NCBI GenBank assembly: GCA_039683095.1 | Contig: JBDKSB010000003.1 | Coordinates: 111,409-175,408, forward strand | Length of the DNA: 64,000 nt | From: Acidobacteriota bacterium | GTDB taxonomy: Bacteria; Acidobacteriota; Aminicenantia; Aminicenantales; Saccharicenantaceae | Reading direction: 5' to 3' | Shown here: positions 29,394 to 36,556 of the stretch, piece by piece | Numbering within the stretch: position 1 is the stretch's first letter | How the letters are laid out: each line of letters begins with the position of its first letter | Notes under the pieces: generated by a model | What the model was told of the DNA's origin: nothing | Database searches by the model: none | The model's input: the letters and a program-made list of their open reading frames with translations, nothing else | Made by a program: the position numbers and the translations under genes

Positions 29394-30422
29394 CTAGCCG
29401 AAGAAGACCTTGGCCATGTCGTAGAGATCGGCGTCGACCGTCTTGGGCTCGGCCAGGGCCTCCTCGAGAGGCACCGAGACGATGCGGTTGCCCCTCAGGC
29501 CGACCATGAAGCCGAACTTCTCCTGCTTGACCAGGTCGATCGCGGCGATGCCGTAGCGGGTGGCCAGGATGCGATCGAAGGCCGTCGGCGAGCCGCCCCG
29601 CTGGATATGGCCGAGGACCGTGACCCTGGTGTCGATGGCCGTCCGCATCTCGATCTCGCGGGCGATCATGTTGCCGATGCCGCCCAGGCGGACATGCCCG
29701 AAGGCGTCCTTTTCGGCCGTCTGGGTGATCAGGCTGGCGTCCTGGGGCTTGGCCCCTTCGGCGACGACGACGATGCTGAACAGCTTGCCGCGCTCCCGGC
29801 GCTTCAGGATCTGGGCGCAGATCTCGTCCAGGTCGAAGGGGAATTCCGGGATGAGGATGATGTCGGCCCCGCCGGCCAGCCCGCCCTCGACGGCGATCCA
29901 GCCGGCATGGCGGCCCATGACCTCGACGACCATGACCCGGTGATGGGCCTCGGCCGTGGTGTGGAGGCGGTCGAGCGCCTCGGTGACGACGGTGATGGCG
30001 GTGTCGAAGCCGAAGGTATAGTCGGTCCCGGAGAGGTCGTTGTCGATCGTCTTGGGCACGCCGACGACGCGCAGGCCCTTGTCGCTGAGCTTCTTGGCCA
30101 CGCCGAGCGTGTCTTCGCCGCCGATGGCGATCACGGCGTCGACCTCGAACTTCTCGACCTGGGAGAAGATCTTGCCGATGCCGTCATCGACCCGGAAGGG
30201 GTTGGTGCGGGAAGTGCCGAGGATGGTGCCGCCCCGGGGCAGGATGCCGGAAATGGAATTGAGATCGAGCGGATAGATCTTGCCCTCGATGAGGCCGAGC
30301 CAGCCGTTCTTGATGCCCAGGATGTCGAAGCCGTAGACGACGATGCCCTTGCGCGTCACGGCCCGGATGACCGCGTTGAGCCCCGGGCAATCGCCCCCGC
30401 CGGTCAGGATGCCAACTCTCAT
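29394..30422 (-). CDS. pfp: 6-phosphofructokinase, probably pyrophosphate-dependent
   Basis: 342 residues of the PfkA superfamily. N-terminal GILTGGGDCPGLNA binds the phosphoryl donor; catalytic Asp127 lies in TIDND; fructose-6-phosphate contacts are in MGRHAGW and LGHIQRGG. Residue 104 is Asp (GGEDT) and 124 is Lys (PKTIDND). In ATP-dependent enzymes both positions are Gly; Asp104 plus Lys124 is the established signature of PPi-dependent enzymes. GGAGG nine bases upstream of the ATG and a strong promoter. Donor use is inferred from these residues only. Confidence 0.88.
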   Translation of the reverse strand: MRVGILTGGGDCPGLNAVIRAVTRKGIVVYGFDILGIKNGWLGLIEGKIYPLDLNSISGILPRGGTILGTSRTNPFRVDDGIGKIFSQVEKFEVDAVIAIGGEDTLGVAKKLSDKGLRVVGVPKTIDNDLSGTDYTFGFDTAITVVTEALDRLHTTAEAHHRVMVVEVMGRHAGWIAVEGGLAGGADIILIPEFPFDLDEICAQILKRRERGKLFSIVVVAEGAKPQDASLITQTAEKDAFGHVRLGGIGNMIAREIEMRTAIDTRVTVLGHIQRGGSPTAFDRILATRYGIAAIDLVKQEKFGFMVGLRGNRIVSVPLEEALAEPKTVDADLYDMAKVFFG

Positions 30423-30472
30423 TTTCGCAAACCTCCGAACAATGCTCCCGCTTTTCCCCGAAATCGACGAAG

Positions 30473-30501
30473 ATTATACGCGCGCGCCGCCGGCATTTCA
30501 A
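30473..30501 (-). promoter_or_regulatory. Promoter of the phosphofructokinase gene
   Basis: Leftward TTGAAA (30496-30501), 17-base spacer, TATAAT (30473-30478); start codon about 50 bases downstream. Confidence 0.7.
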
Positions 30502-30572
30502 GCGCGCCCGTCCGGAGGGGACGCGCCGCGGGGCGCCATCGGCCGATCGGCGCCCGGCCGGGGCCGGGCCTC

Positions 30573-30601
30573 TGGACACGGCCCCCGGGAGGGAGTATCC
30601 T
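30573..30601 (+). promoter_or_regulatory. Promoter of the ABC transporter operon
   Basis: TGGACA (30573-30578), 17-base spacer, TATCCT (30596-30601), 32 bases before the ATPase start codon. Confidence 0.5.
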
Positions 30602-30633
30602 GGTTTCAAGTTTCAGAGAACAGCCGCCGTCGA

Positions 30634-31404
30634 ATGATCGAGCTGCGAGGCGTTTCCAAGAGATTTTCGGTCTTCACCGTCGTCGACGACGTCAGCTTCG
30701 CCGTCCGTCCCGGCGAGGTCCTGGGCTACCTGGGGCCGAACGGCGCGGGCAAGACCACGACCATCCGGATGCTGGCCGGCCTGCTCGAGCCGACCCGGGG
30801 GGACATCCTCTTCGAGGGGCGCGACATCCGGAAGGATATCTTTTTCTACAAGAAGCGCCTCGGCTATGTCCCCGAACAGTCGGAGATCTACCCGCACCTC
30901 AGCGCCTGCGACTACCTGACCATGGTCGGGCGGCTGCGGCGCCTGCCGGAGAGGTCCCTCAGGGACAAGATCTCCGGCTTCATGGACATCTTCGGCCTGC
31001 GCCATGACATGGACAGCCCCCTGTCGACCTATTCTAAGGGCATGCGGCAGAAGGTCCTGATCGCGGCCGCCATGCTCCACGACCCCGACATCCTGCTCCT
31101 CGACGAGCCCTTGTCCGGCCTGGACGTGACGACCGGGCTCGTCATCCGCGACCTGATCAGAAAGCTGGCCGCGGAGAACAAGATCATCATCTATTCCTCC
31201 CACGTGCTCGAGGTCACCGAGCAGGTCTGCTCGCGGATCATCATCCTCCATCGGGGCCGGGTCGTGGCCAACGATTCCGTGGCCAACCTGCGGAGCCTGA
31301 TGCACCTGCCCTCGCTCGCCGAGATCTTCAGCCAGCTCGTCGTCCATGAAGACACGGCGCTCGCGGCCGAACGGATCGTCCGGACCATGAAGGGAAGAGA
31401 CTGA
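30634..31404 (+). CDS. ABC transporter ATP-binding protein
   Basis: 256 residues. Walker A GPNGAGKT, Q-loop in YVPEQSEIYPHL, signature YSKGMRQK in place of LSGGQ, Walker B ILLLDEPLSG, H-loop SSHVLE. This signature form is typical of ATPases paired with ABC-2 exporters. No Shine-Dalgarno is visible before the ATG. The partner permease starts six bases after the stop. Confidence 0.92.
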   Translation: MIELRGVSKRFSVFTVVDDVSFAVRPGEVLGYLGPNGAGKTTTIRMLAGLLEPTRGDILFEGRDIRKDIFFYKKRLGYVPEQSEIYPHLSACDYLTMVGRLRRLPERSLRDKISGFMDIFGLRHDMDSPLSTYSKGMRQKVLIAAAMLHDPDILLLDEPLSGLDVTTGLVIRDLIRKLAAENKIIIYSSHVLEVTEQVCSRIIILHRGRVVANDSVANLRSLMHLPSLAEIFSQLVVHEDTALAAERIVRTMKGRD

Positions 31405-31409
31405 CGGCC

Positions 31410-33122
31410 GTGGGGGAGGAACTGGCCCAGCTCCGCATCCTGACCCGCCACTTCTTCGAGCGCCTCTTCCGGAACGATATCGTCGACTTCGAGGACCAGA
31501 TGAAGGCCCGCCTAGTCGCCGTCCTGTCGGTCCTGGCCGTCATCATGGGCTGGAGCTCCTATCTGCTGATCTTCTTCAGGTACGAGCTCTCTCCCGACGC
31601 CGGCCTGTCCTGGCAGGAGAAGAACCACGTCTTCATCCTGATGATGATCATCTTCGCCATCGTCACGCTCCTCGAATGGGAGACGCTCTTCCCCGACCGC
31701 CGGGACTTCGTCAACCTGACGCCCCTGCCGGTCCGGCTGCGGACGGTCTTCGCCGCCAAGCTGGTCTCGTTCGTCGCCTTCATCGGCCTTTTCTCTGCGG
31801 CCATGAACAGCTTCTCTTCGGTCGCGTTCGCGTTCTTTCTGGCCCAGTGGAGGTCGAACAGCGTGTTCTTCCTGCTCCGCCATGTCCTGGCCCATCTGGC
31901 CAGCGCGTTCGCGGCCTGCTTCTGCGTCTTCTTCGCCTGCGTGTTCATCAATTTCTTCCTCATGGCCGTCCTGCCGCCGGGGCTCTACCGCCGGGTCTCG
32001 ATCCTGGTCCGCTTCGCCCTGGTCGGCTTTTTCGTCTTCCTGCTCCTTTCGTTCCTGGTCGAGCCCGGGAGCTTGAGCGGCGCGATCCGGTCGCTGGCCA
32101 AGCTCAAGGACCACGGGTCGCCGCTTGTCTTCCGCATCCCGTCCATGTGGTTCGTCGGGCTCTACGAGGTCCTCCTGGGCACGAAGGACGCCGCGTTCAT
32201 CGCCCTGGCCCGGATAGCCGGCCTTGCCTTCGGGCTTTCGCTCGGCGCCTTCGGCCTGGCCTGCGGCCTGAGCTATCTCCGGCATTTCCGGAAGACCCTG
32301 GAATCGGCGAAAAAGAAGCCCCGGTCGCGCCGCCTGCGCGAGGCCGCCGCGGGGCTTCTCCAGCAGGCCGTGTTCTGGAACCCCGAGGAACGGGCCGTTG
32401 GAGCGTTCTTTTCCAAGACCCTCCGGTCTAGCGCGAAACACCGGGCGGTGCTCGTCAACGGCCTGGCCGTCGCCGCGGCGCTGGTGACGCTGTCGATCGT
32501 CGCCAACAGGGGGAACCTCCAGGCCTTGACCCCCGGCCGCTCGTCCTTCCTGGCCCAATCGCTCCTGGTCGTCTTCGTCCTGCTCGCCGGTCTCCGCGTC
32601 GTGGTCGACGTGCCCGCCGCGCTCGAGGGCAACTGGGTCTTCCGGGTGACCGAAACGCCTGAACGAGGGCGCTACGTCTCGGGCCTCAAGAAAGCCGTGT
32701 TGCTCCAGTGGTTCCTGCCCCTGGCGGCCCTCATTTTCCTGGCCCATCTCTGGCTTTGGCGGGATGCCCGGGCGGCGTCGCTTCACGCGGTCTTCTGCCT
32801 GGCCCTTTCGGCTCTCGGCATCGAGGCCTTCTTTTATCATTTCCGGAAGGTGCCGTTCGCCAGCACGCACGTCCCGGGCAAGCTGCGGATTCAGACCCGG
32901 GGCATCCCTTATCTTGCCGGCCTGCTGGCGCTCCTGGCGGCGCTTTCCGCCCTCGAAAAGGCGCTCCTGGCGCATCCCGGCGCCTTCCTGGCCTTCCTCC
33001 CGGCGGCGGCCGGCCTCTGGGCCGTTCTGAGGATCGACAACGCGCGCTTCCTCAAGGGCAGCGGGCTCGTCTACGAGGAAGAGCCGGAACCGGCCATGAT
33101 CGGCTTCCCGGAGGACGCCTGA
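31410..33122 (+). CDS. Large ABC-2-like permease protein
   Basis: 570 residues, GTG start. About twelve hydrophobic helices in two sets (residues 35-300 and 345-555) separated by a charged loop with KKKPRSRRLRE. A WETLFPDRRDF segment near residue 90 is shared with permeases of uncharacterised ABC-2 exporters. Immediate neighbour of the ATPase, so they probably form one transporter; substrate unknown. Confidence 0.78.
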   Translation: MGEELAQLRILTRHFFERLFRNDIVDFEDQMKARLVAVLSVLAVIMGWSSYLLIFFRYELSPDAGLSWQEKNHVFILMMIIFAIVTLLEWETLFPDRRDFVNLTPLPVRLRTVFAAKLVSFVAFIGLFSAAMNSFSSVAFAFFLAQWRSNSVFFLLRHVLAHLASAFAACFCVFFACVFINFFLMAVLPPGLYRRVSILVRFALVGFFVFLLLSFLVEPGSLSGAIRSLAKLKDHGSPLVFRIPSMWFVGLYEVLLGTKDAAFIALARIAGLAFGLSLGAFGLACGLSYLRHFRKTLESAKKKPRSRRLREAAAGLLQQAVFWNPEERAVGAFFSKTLRSSAKHRAVLVNGLAVAAALVTLSIVANRGNLQALTPGRSSFLAQSLLVVFVLLAGLRVVVDVPAALEGNWVFRVTETPERGRYVSGLKKAVLLQWFLPLAALIFLAHLWLWRDARAASLHAVFCLALSALGIEAFFYHFRKVPFASTHVPGKLRIQTRGIPYLAGLLALLAALSALEKALLAHPGAFLAFLPAAAGLWAVLRIDNARFLKGSGLVYEEEPEPAMIGFPEDA

Positions 33123-33124
33123 CC

Positions 33125-33517
33125 ATGGGAACCTTGCGCGTCGCCGGCCGGCTTTTGATCATCGCCCTGTCCCTGGCCTTGTCCCTGATCGGCTGCCGCA
33201 GCGGGAATGTCGAAGGATGGAGCAGCAAGGCCCGGACGATGATCCTGACGAGCGGCCCTACGGAGATCGTCATTTCATCGTCCAGGGTCCCCGGCTATTG
33301 GGCCCGGCAGGCGGCCAGCGATCAGGATATCTTTCTTTACACCCGGGCCAGGTCTTTTGAAAAAGGGAACCGGGTCAAGGTCGAGGGCCCCTTCGGCGGC
33401 GCCGCGGCCGCCGTCTTCAATGAAGACGCCGGGACCTACAGGCATTCCCGGGAAGTTCCGCTCTCGGTCCTTGTCGTCTGGAAGATGGAGAGGTGCGATG
33501 ACGCGCCGCGTCCCTGA
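33125..33517 (+). CDS. Small lipoprotein, unknown function
   Basis: 130 residues. Lipobox LIGC after a hydrophobic signal gives an acylated Cys near residue 24. The remainder is beta-rich, with GNRVKVEGPFGG near residue 85. It starts two bases after the permease stop and overlaps the next lipoprotein by 20 bases, so it belongs to the transporter operon. No family recognised. Confidence 0.65.
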   Translation: MGTLRVAGRLLIIALSLALSLIGCRSGNVEGWSSKARTMILTSGPTEIVISSSRVPGYWARQAASDQDIFLYTRARSFEKGNRVKVEGPFGGAAAAVFNEDAGTYRHSREVPLSVLVVWKMERCDDAPRP

Positions 33518-33896
33518 GATCCTTCTGACGGCGCTTCTGGCCGGGCTGGCCTTCCTTGCCGCCGGCTGCGACCCCGAAGGGCGTTCCTGGATCGAGCCCG
33601 AAGATCTCGAGGTCAAGGTCCTTTCCGGCGCCATGTTCGTCAGGACCAGCCGGGGCGACTATGTCGACGGCTTTCTGGCCGAATACACGAAGGACTTCGA
33701 GACCAGGCGGATGTTCATGGCCATGGAGATCACGCGCTACGTCAAGGGCGAACGGCTCGCCGTCACGGGGCGATTCGCCGGCGGAAGCGTCCGGTTGGCC
33801 CCCGGGGAGCGGGCCCGGGAGACGGTCCCGGTGTTCGAGGTCGAGAGGGCGGCCCCGCGCGTTTCCAAGGCGCCGGACCTCCCGCCCCGGAGATGA
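33498..33896 (+). CDS. Small lipoprotein, unknown function
   Basis: 132 residues with lipobox LAAGC near residue 24. A short beta-rich domain follows, with GERLAVTGRFAGG at a position similar to GNRVKVEGPFGG of the preceding lipoprotein, so the two may be distant paralogues of an OB-like fold. Last gene of the ATPase-permease-lipoprotein unit. No family recognised. Confidence 0.65.
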   Translation: MTRRVPEILLTALLAGLAFLAAGCDPEGRSWIEPEDLEVKVLSGAMFVRTSRGDYVDGFLAEYTKDFETRRMFMAMEITRYVKGERLAVTGRFAGGSVRLAPGERARETVPVFEVERAAPRVSKAPDLPPRR

Positions 33897-33922
33897 GCCG
33901 GCCCGACGGCCCTCGTCCCGCC

Positions 33923-33951
33923 TTGACCGCCCCGGCCCTTTTGTTTATGGT
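33923..33951 (+). promoter_or_regulatory. Promoter of folD
   Basis: TTGACC (33923-33928), 17-base spacer, TATGGT (33946-33951), 36 bases before the folD ATG. Confidence 0.6.
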
Positions 33952-33987
33952 AGGGGAGACATCCATCGCGATCAACGAGGAGGGCGC

Positions 33988-34875
33988 ATGGCGGCGACGA
34001 TCATCAGCGGCAAGGACGTTTCGGCCCGGATCCGGGAAGAGCTCAAGGGCCGCGCGGCCCGTCTCAGGGAAAAGGGGCGCCTGCCCGGCCTGGCCGTCGT
34101 CCTAGTCGGCGAGGACCCGGCCTCGGTGTCCTACGTCACGGCCAAGGGCAAGGCGGCCGAGGAGATCGGCATCTTCGAGACGACCATCCGCATGCCGGCC
34201 GATTCCTCGGAAGAGTCCATCCTCCGCCAGGTCGACGAGCTCAACCGCGACCAGCGCTACGACGGCTTCCTCGTCCAGCTGCCCCTGCCGAAGCACGTCG
34301 ACGCCGGGAAGGTCATCAACCTCATCTCGCCGGAGAAGGACGTCGACGGCTTCCACCCGGTCAACGTCGGCAAGATGCTGCGGGGCGAGCCCTGCCCGCT
34401 GCCGTGCACCCCCTACGGCGTCGTCCAGCTCCTGGTCCGCGGCGGCTACGGCCCGGACGGCAAGCACGTCGTCATCTGCGGCCGGAGCAACATCGTCGGC
34501 AAGCCGCTGGCGGCCATGCTCATCCAGAAGCGGAAGGGGGCCAACGCCACGGTGACCGTGTGCCACACCGCGACGCCCGACATCCGCCGCTTCACGCTCC
34601 AGGCCGACATCCTCGTCGCCGCCATGGGCGTGCCGCGGGCCATCCGGGCCGACATGGTCCCCGACGGCTGCGTCGTCATCGACGTCGGGGTCAACCGCGT
34701 CCCGGACCCGGCGGCGGCCAAGGGCTTCCGCCTCGTCGGCGACTGCGATTTCGAGCCGATCAAGGAGAAGGCCGCGGCCATCACGCCGGTGCCGGGCGGC
34801 GTCGGGCCCATGACGGTGACGATGCTGATGATGAACACCATCGAGGCCGCCGAGCGCAAGGCCGGGCTGGCCTGA
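33988..34875 (+). CDS. folD: Bifunctional methylene-THF dehydrogenase/methenyl-THF cyclohydrolase
   Basis: 295 residues. FolD interconverts 5,10-methylene-, methenyl- and 10-formyl-tetrahydrofolate. Catalytic Tyr49 and Lys53 lie in SYVTAKGKA; substrate and cofactor blocks QLPLPKH, EKDVDGFHP, PCTPYG, GRSNIVGKP and the end PVPGGVGPMT are all intact. GAGGAGGG precedes the ATG. The next gene starts 18 bases downstream on the same strand. Confidence 0.97.
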   Translation: MAATIISGKDVSARIREELKGRAARLREKGRLPGLAVVLVGEDPASVSYVTAKGKAAEEIGIFETTIRMPADSSEESILRQVDELNRDQRYDGFLVQLPLPKHVDAGKVINLISPEKDVDGFHPVNVGKMLRGEPCPLPCTPYGVVQLLVRGGYGPDGKHVVICGRSNIVGKPLAAMLIQKRKGANATVTVCHTATPDIRRFTLQADILVAAMGVPRAIRADMVPDGCVVIDVGVNRVPDPAAAKGFRLVGDCDFEPIKEKAAAITPVPGGVGPMTVTMLMMNTIEAAERKAGLA

Positions 34876-34893
34876 GGCGCCGGGGGAGAGGCC

Positions 34894-35928
34894 ATGAAGA
34901 TCGGCAAGATCGACCAGACCGATTTCCGCGCGCTGGTGATGGGCAAGTTCGGCCGGCGCGACCCGACCGTCCTCGTCCCGCCCCGGGCCGGCGTCGACGC
35001 CGGCGTCGTCGATCTCGGCGGCGGCCGGGTGCTGGTCGTCGCCGAGGACCCGATCTTCACCATGCCCCGGCTGCCGCTGGAGATGTTCGGCCGGTTCACG
35101 GTCCACATCGGGGCGAGCGACGTCGCGGTCATGGGCGTCCGGCCGCGCTACATGACCTACTCGCTGCTGCTGCCGCCCGAGACGGTCCGGGAGGACATCC
35201 GGCGGATCATCGATTCCATCCACGGCGCGGCCCGCGGCCTCGGCCTGGCCATCGTCGGCGGCCACACCGGCTATTATCCGGGATTCACGGCGCCGACGAT
35301 CGGCGGCATCACCGTGTTCGCCCTGGGCCGGAAAAAGGACGTCGTCACCCCGGCCGGGGCCCGGCCCGGCGACGAGGTCATCCTGACCAAAGGGCCGGCC
35401 ATCGAGACGGCCGCCCTGCTGGCGTCCCTGAGGGAGGAGGAGCTCCTGGCCGCGAACCCGGCGGCCCTCGTCGACAAGGCCAAGTCGCTGGCCGGCTCCA
35501 TCACCGTGGTCGAGGACGCCCTGACGGCCGCGGCCGCCGGCGGCGTCACGGCCATGCATGACGCGACGGAGGGCGGGGTCCTGGGCGGGCTCTTCGAGAT
35601 CGCGGCCGCGAGCGGCGTCGGCATGGAGATCGACGAGTCCCGCTTCGTCTATCCCGACGAGGTCCGGATGGTCTGCGAGACGTTCGGCATCGACCCGGTC
35701 CGGTCGATCGCCGAGGGCAGCCTGCTCATCACCGTCCGGCCGGGCAGGGGCGCGGGCGTCGTCGCCCGGCTCAAGAAGAAGCGCATCGCCGCTTCGGTCA
35801 TCGGGGAGGTCGTTCGCGATCGCCGCCGGCGGACCATCCGCCGGGCCGACGGCCGGACCGAGGCGCTGGCCGTCCCGGAGCAGGACCCGTTCTGGCCGGC
35901 TTTCTTCGCGGGCCTGGACAAGGCCTAG
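34894..35928 (+). CDS. AIR synthase/HypE-superfamily protein
   Basis: 344 residues. The PurM/HypE/SelD fold is recognised from GVDAGVV, IGASDVAVMGVRPRYM, IVGGHTGYYPGF, GDEVILTKGP and the C-terminal MHDATEGGVLGGLFEI. These enzymes use ATP to activate amides, carbamoyl groups or selenide. No hydrogenase maturation or purine genes are nearby, so the substrate cannot be named; it is likely cotranscribed with folD. Its stop overlaps the stop of the convergent Rrf2 gene. Confidence 0.8.
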   Translation: MKIGKIDQTDFRALVMGKFGRRDPTVLVPPRAGVDAGVVDLGGGRVLVVAEDPIFTMPRLPLEMFGRFTVHIGASDVAVMGVRPRYMTYSLLLPPETVREDIRRIIDSIHGAARGLGLAIVGGHTGYYPGFTAPTIGGITVFALGRKKDVVTPAGARPGDEVILTKGPAIETAALLASLREEELLAANPAALVDKAKSLAGSITVVEDALTAAAAGGVTAMHDATEGGVLGGLFEIAAASGVGMEIDESRFVYPDEVRMVCETFGIDPVRSIAEGSLLITVRPGRGAGVVARLKKKRIAASVIGEVVRDRRRRTIRRADGRTEALAVPEQDPFWPAFFAGLDKA

Positions 35929-36383
35929 CGGGCCCTGGCCTTGGGCTTCCGGTCCTTCTTGTCCTTCTTCTCGGCCATGGCCAGGGCGTCCTTGAGGGTG
36001 ATGCCGTCGAAATAGTCCTTGAGGATCGCCGTCGCGCGCTTCCAGATCTCGAAGGTCGGGCAGGTGTCCGTGTATTCGCAGAAGGCCTCGTCCTCGATGC
36101 ACTCGACCAGGCAGCAGTTGCCCTCGAGGGCCCGGAGGATCTCGCTGAGCCTGATGTCCTCGGGCTTGCGGGCCAGCGTGTAGCCGCCGCCCGCGCCGCG
36201 GATGCTCTTGACCAGGCGGTTGATCTTGAGGGGGATGATGATCTGCTCGAGGTAGCGGATGGAGATGCGCTCGTCCTCGGCGATGTTCTTGAGGATGACG
36301 GCCTCGTTGCCGGCCCCGTAGTGGCGGGCGAGGTTGAGCATCAGGCGCGTGCCGTAGCGCCCCTTGGTGGAAAGTCTGATCAT
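35925..36383 (-). CDS. Rrf2-family transcriptional regulator with cysteine cluster
   Basis: 152 residues. Winged helix (residues 1-70) with the conserved STKGRYGTRLMLNLA and SIRYLEQIIIPLK and wing RGAGGGYTLARKP. Cysteines at 90, 91, 95, 102 and 108 fit an iron-sulfur cluster as in IscR/NsrR. ATG at 36383 has AAGGAG six bases upstream; the ATG at 36401 is less well served. Lysine-rich tail. Diverges from iorA; a palindrome lies in the region between. Confidence 0.88.
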   Translation of the reverse strand: MIRLSTKGRYGTRLMLNLARHYGAGNEAVILKNIAEDERISIRYLEQIIIPLKINRLVKSIRGAGGGYTLARKPEDIRLSEILRALEGNCCLVECIEDEAFCEYTDTCPTFEIWKRATAILKDYFDGITLKDALAMAEKKDKKDRKPKARAR

Positions 36384-36437
36384 GGCCGGCTCCTTGGCCA
36401 TCCATTTTACAGGGCTTGCCTTCGAATATCAACATGG

Positions 36438-36456
36438 CTTGATAGGAATAATCAAG
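36438..36456. promoter_or_regulatory. Palindrome, candidate Rrf2 operator
   Basis: CTTGAT-7-ATCAAG inverted repeat 55 bases upstream of the rrf2 start codon and overlapping a weak leftward -35 (TTGATT). It also lies upstream of the iorA promoter, so one site could serve both directions. Confidence 0.4.
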
Positions 36457-36492
36457 TTAATCGGAGCCCCGGGCGCGGCCGGGCGCGGCCGC

Positions 36493-36522
36493 TTGACACC
36501 CCCGGCGGTCTCTGAGTATCCT
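36493..36522 (+). promoter_or_regulatory. Promoter of iorA-iorB-acyl-CoA synthetase operon
   Basis: TTGACA (36493-36498), 18-base spacer, TATCCT (36517-36522). The leader of about 28 bases carries AAAGGA upstream of the iorA ATG. Confidence 0.65.
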
Positions 36523-36556
36523 AGCCGGGAAATCCCTTCGATAAAGGAATGTACAA

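Noticed and set aside
34102..36435. 777-codon leftward frame opposite folD and the AIR-synthase-like gene
   Set aside because: Antisense shadow; it also runs through the Rrf2 gene in another frame.
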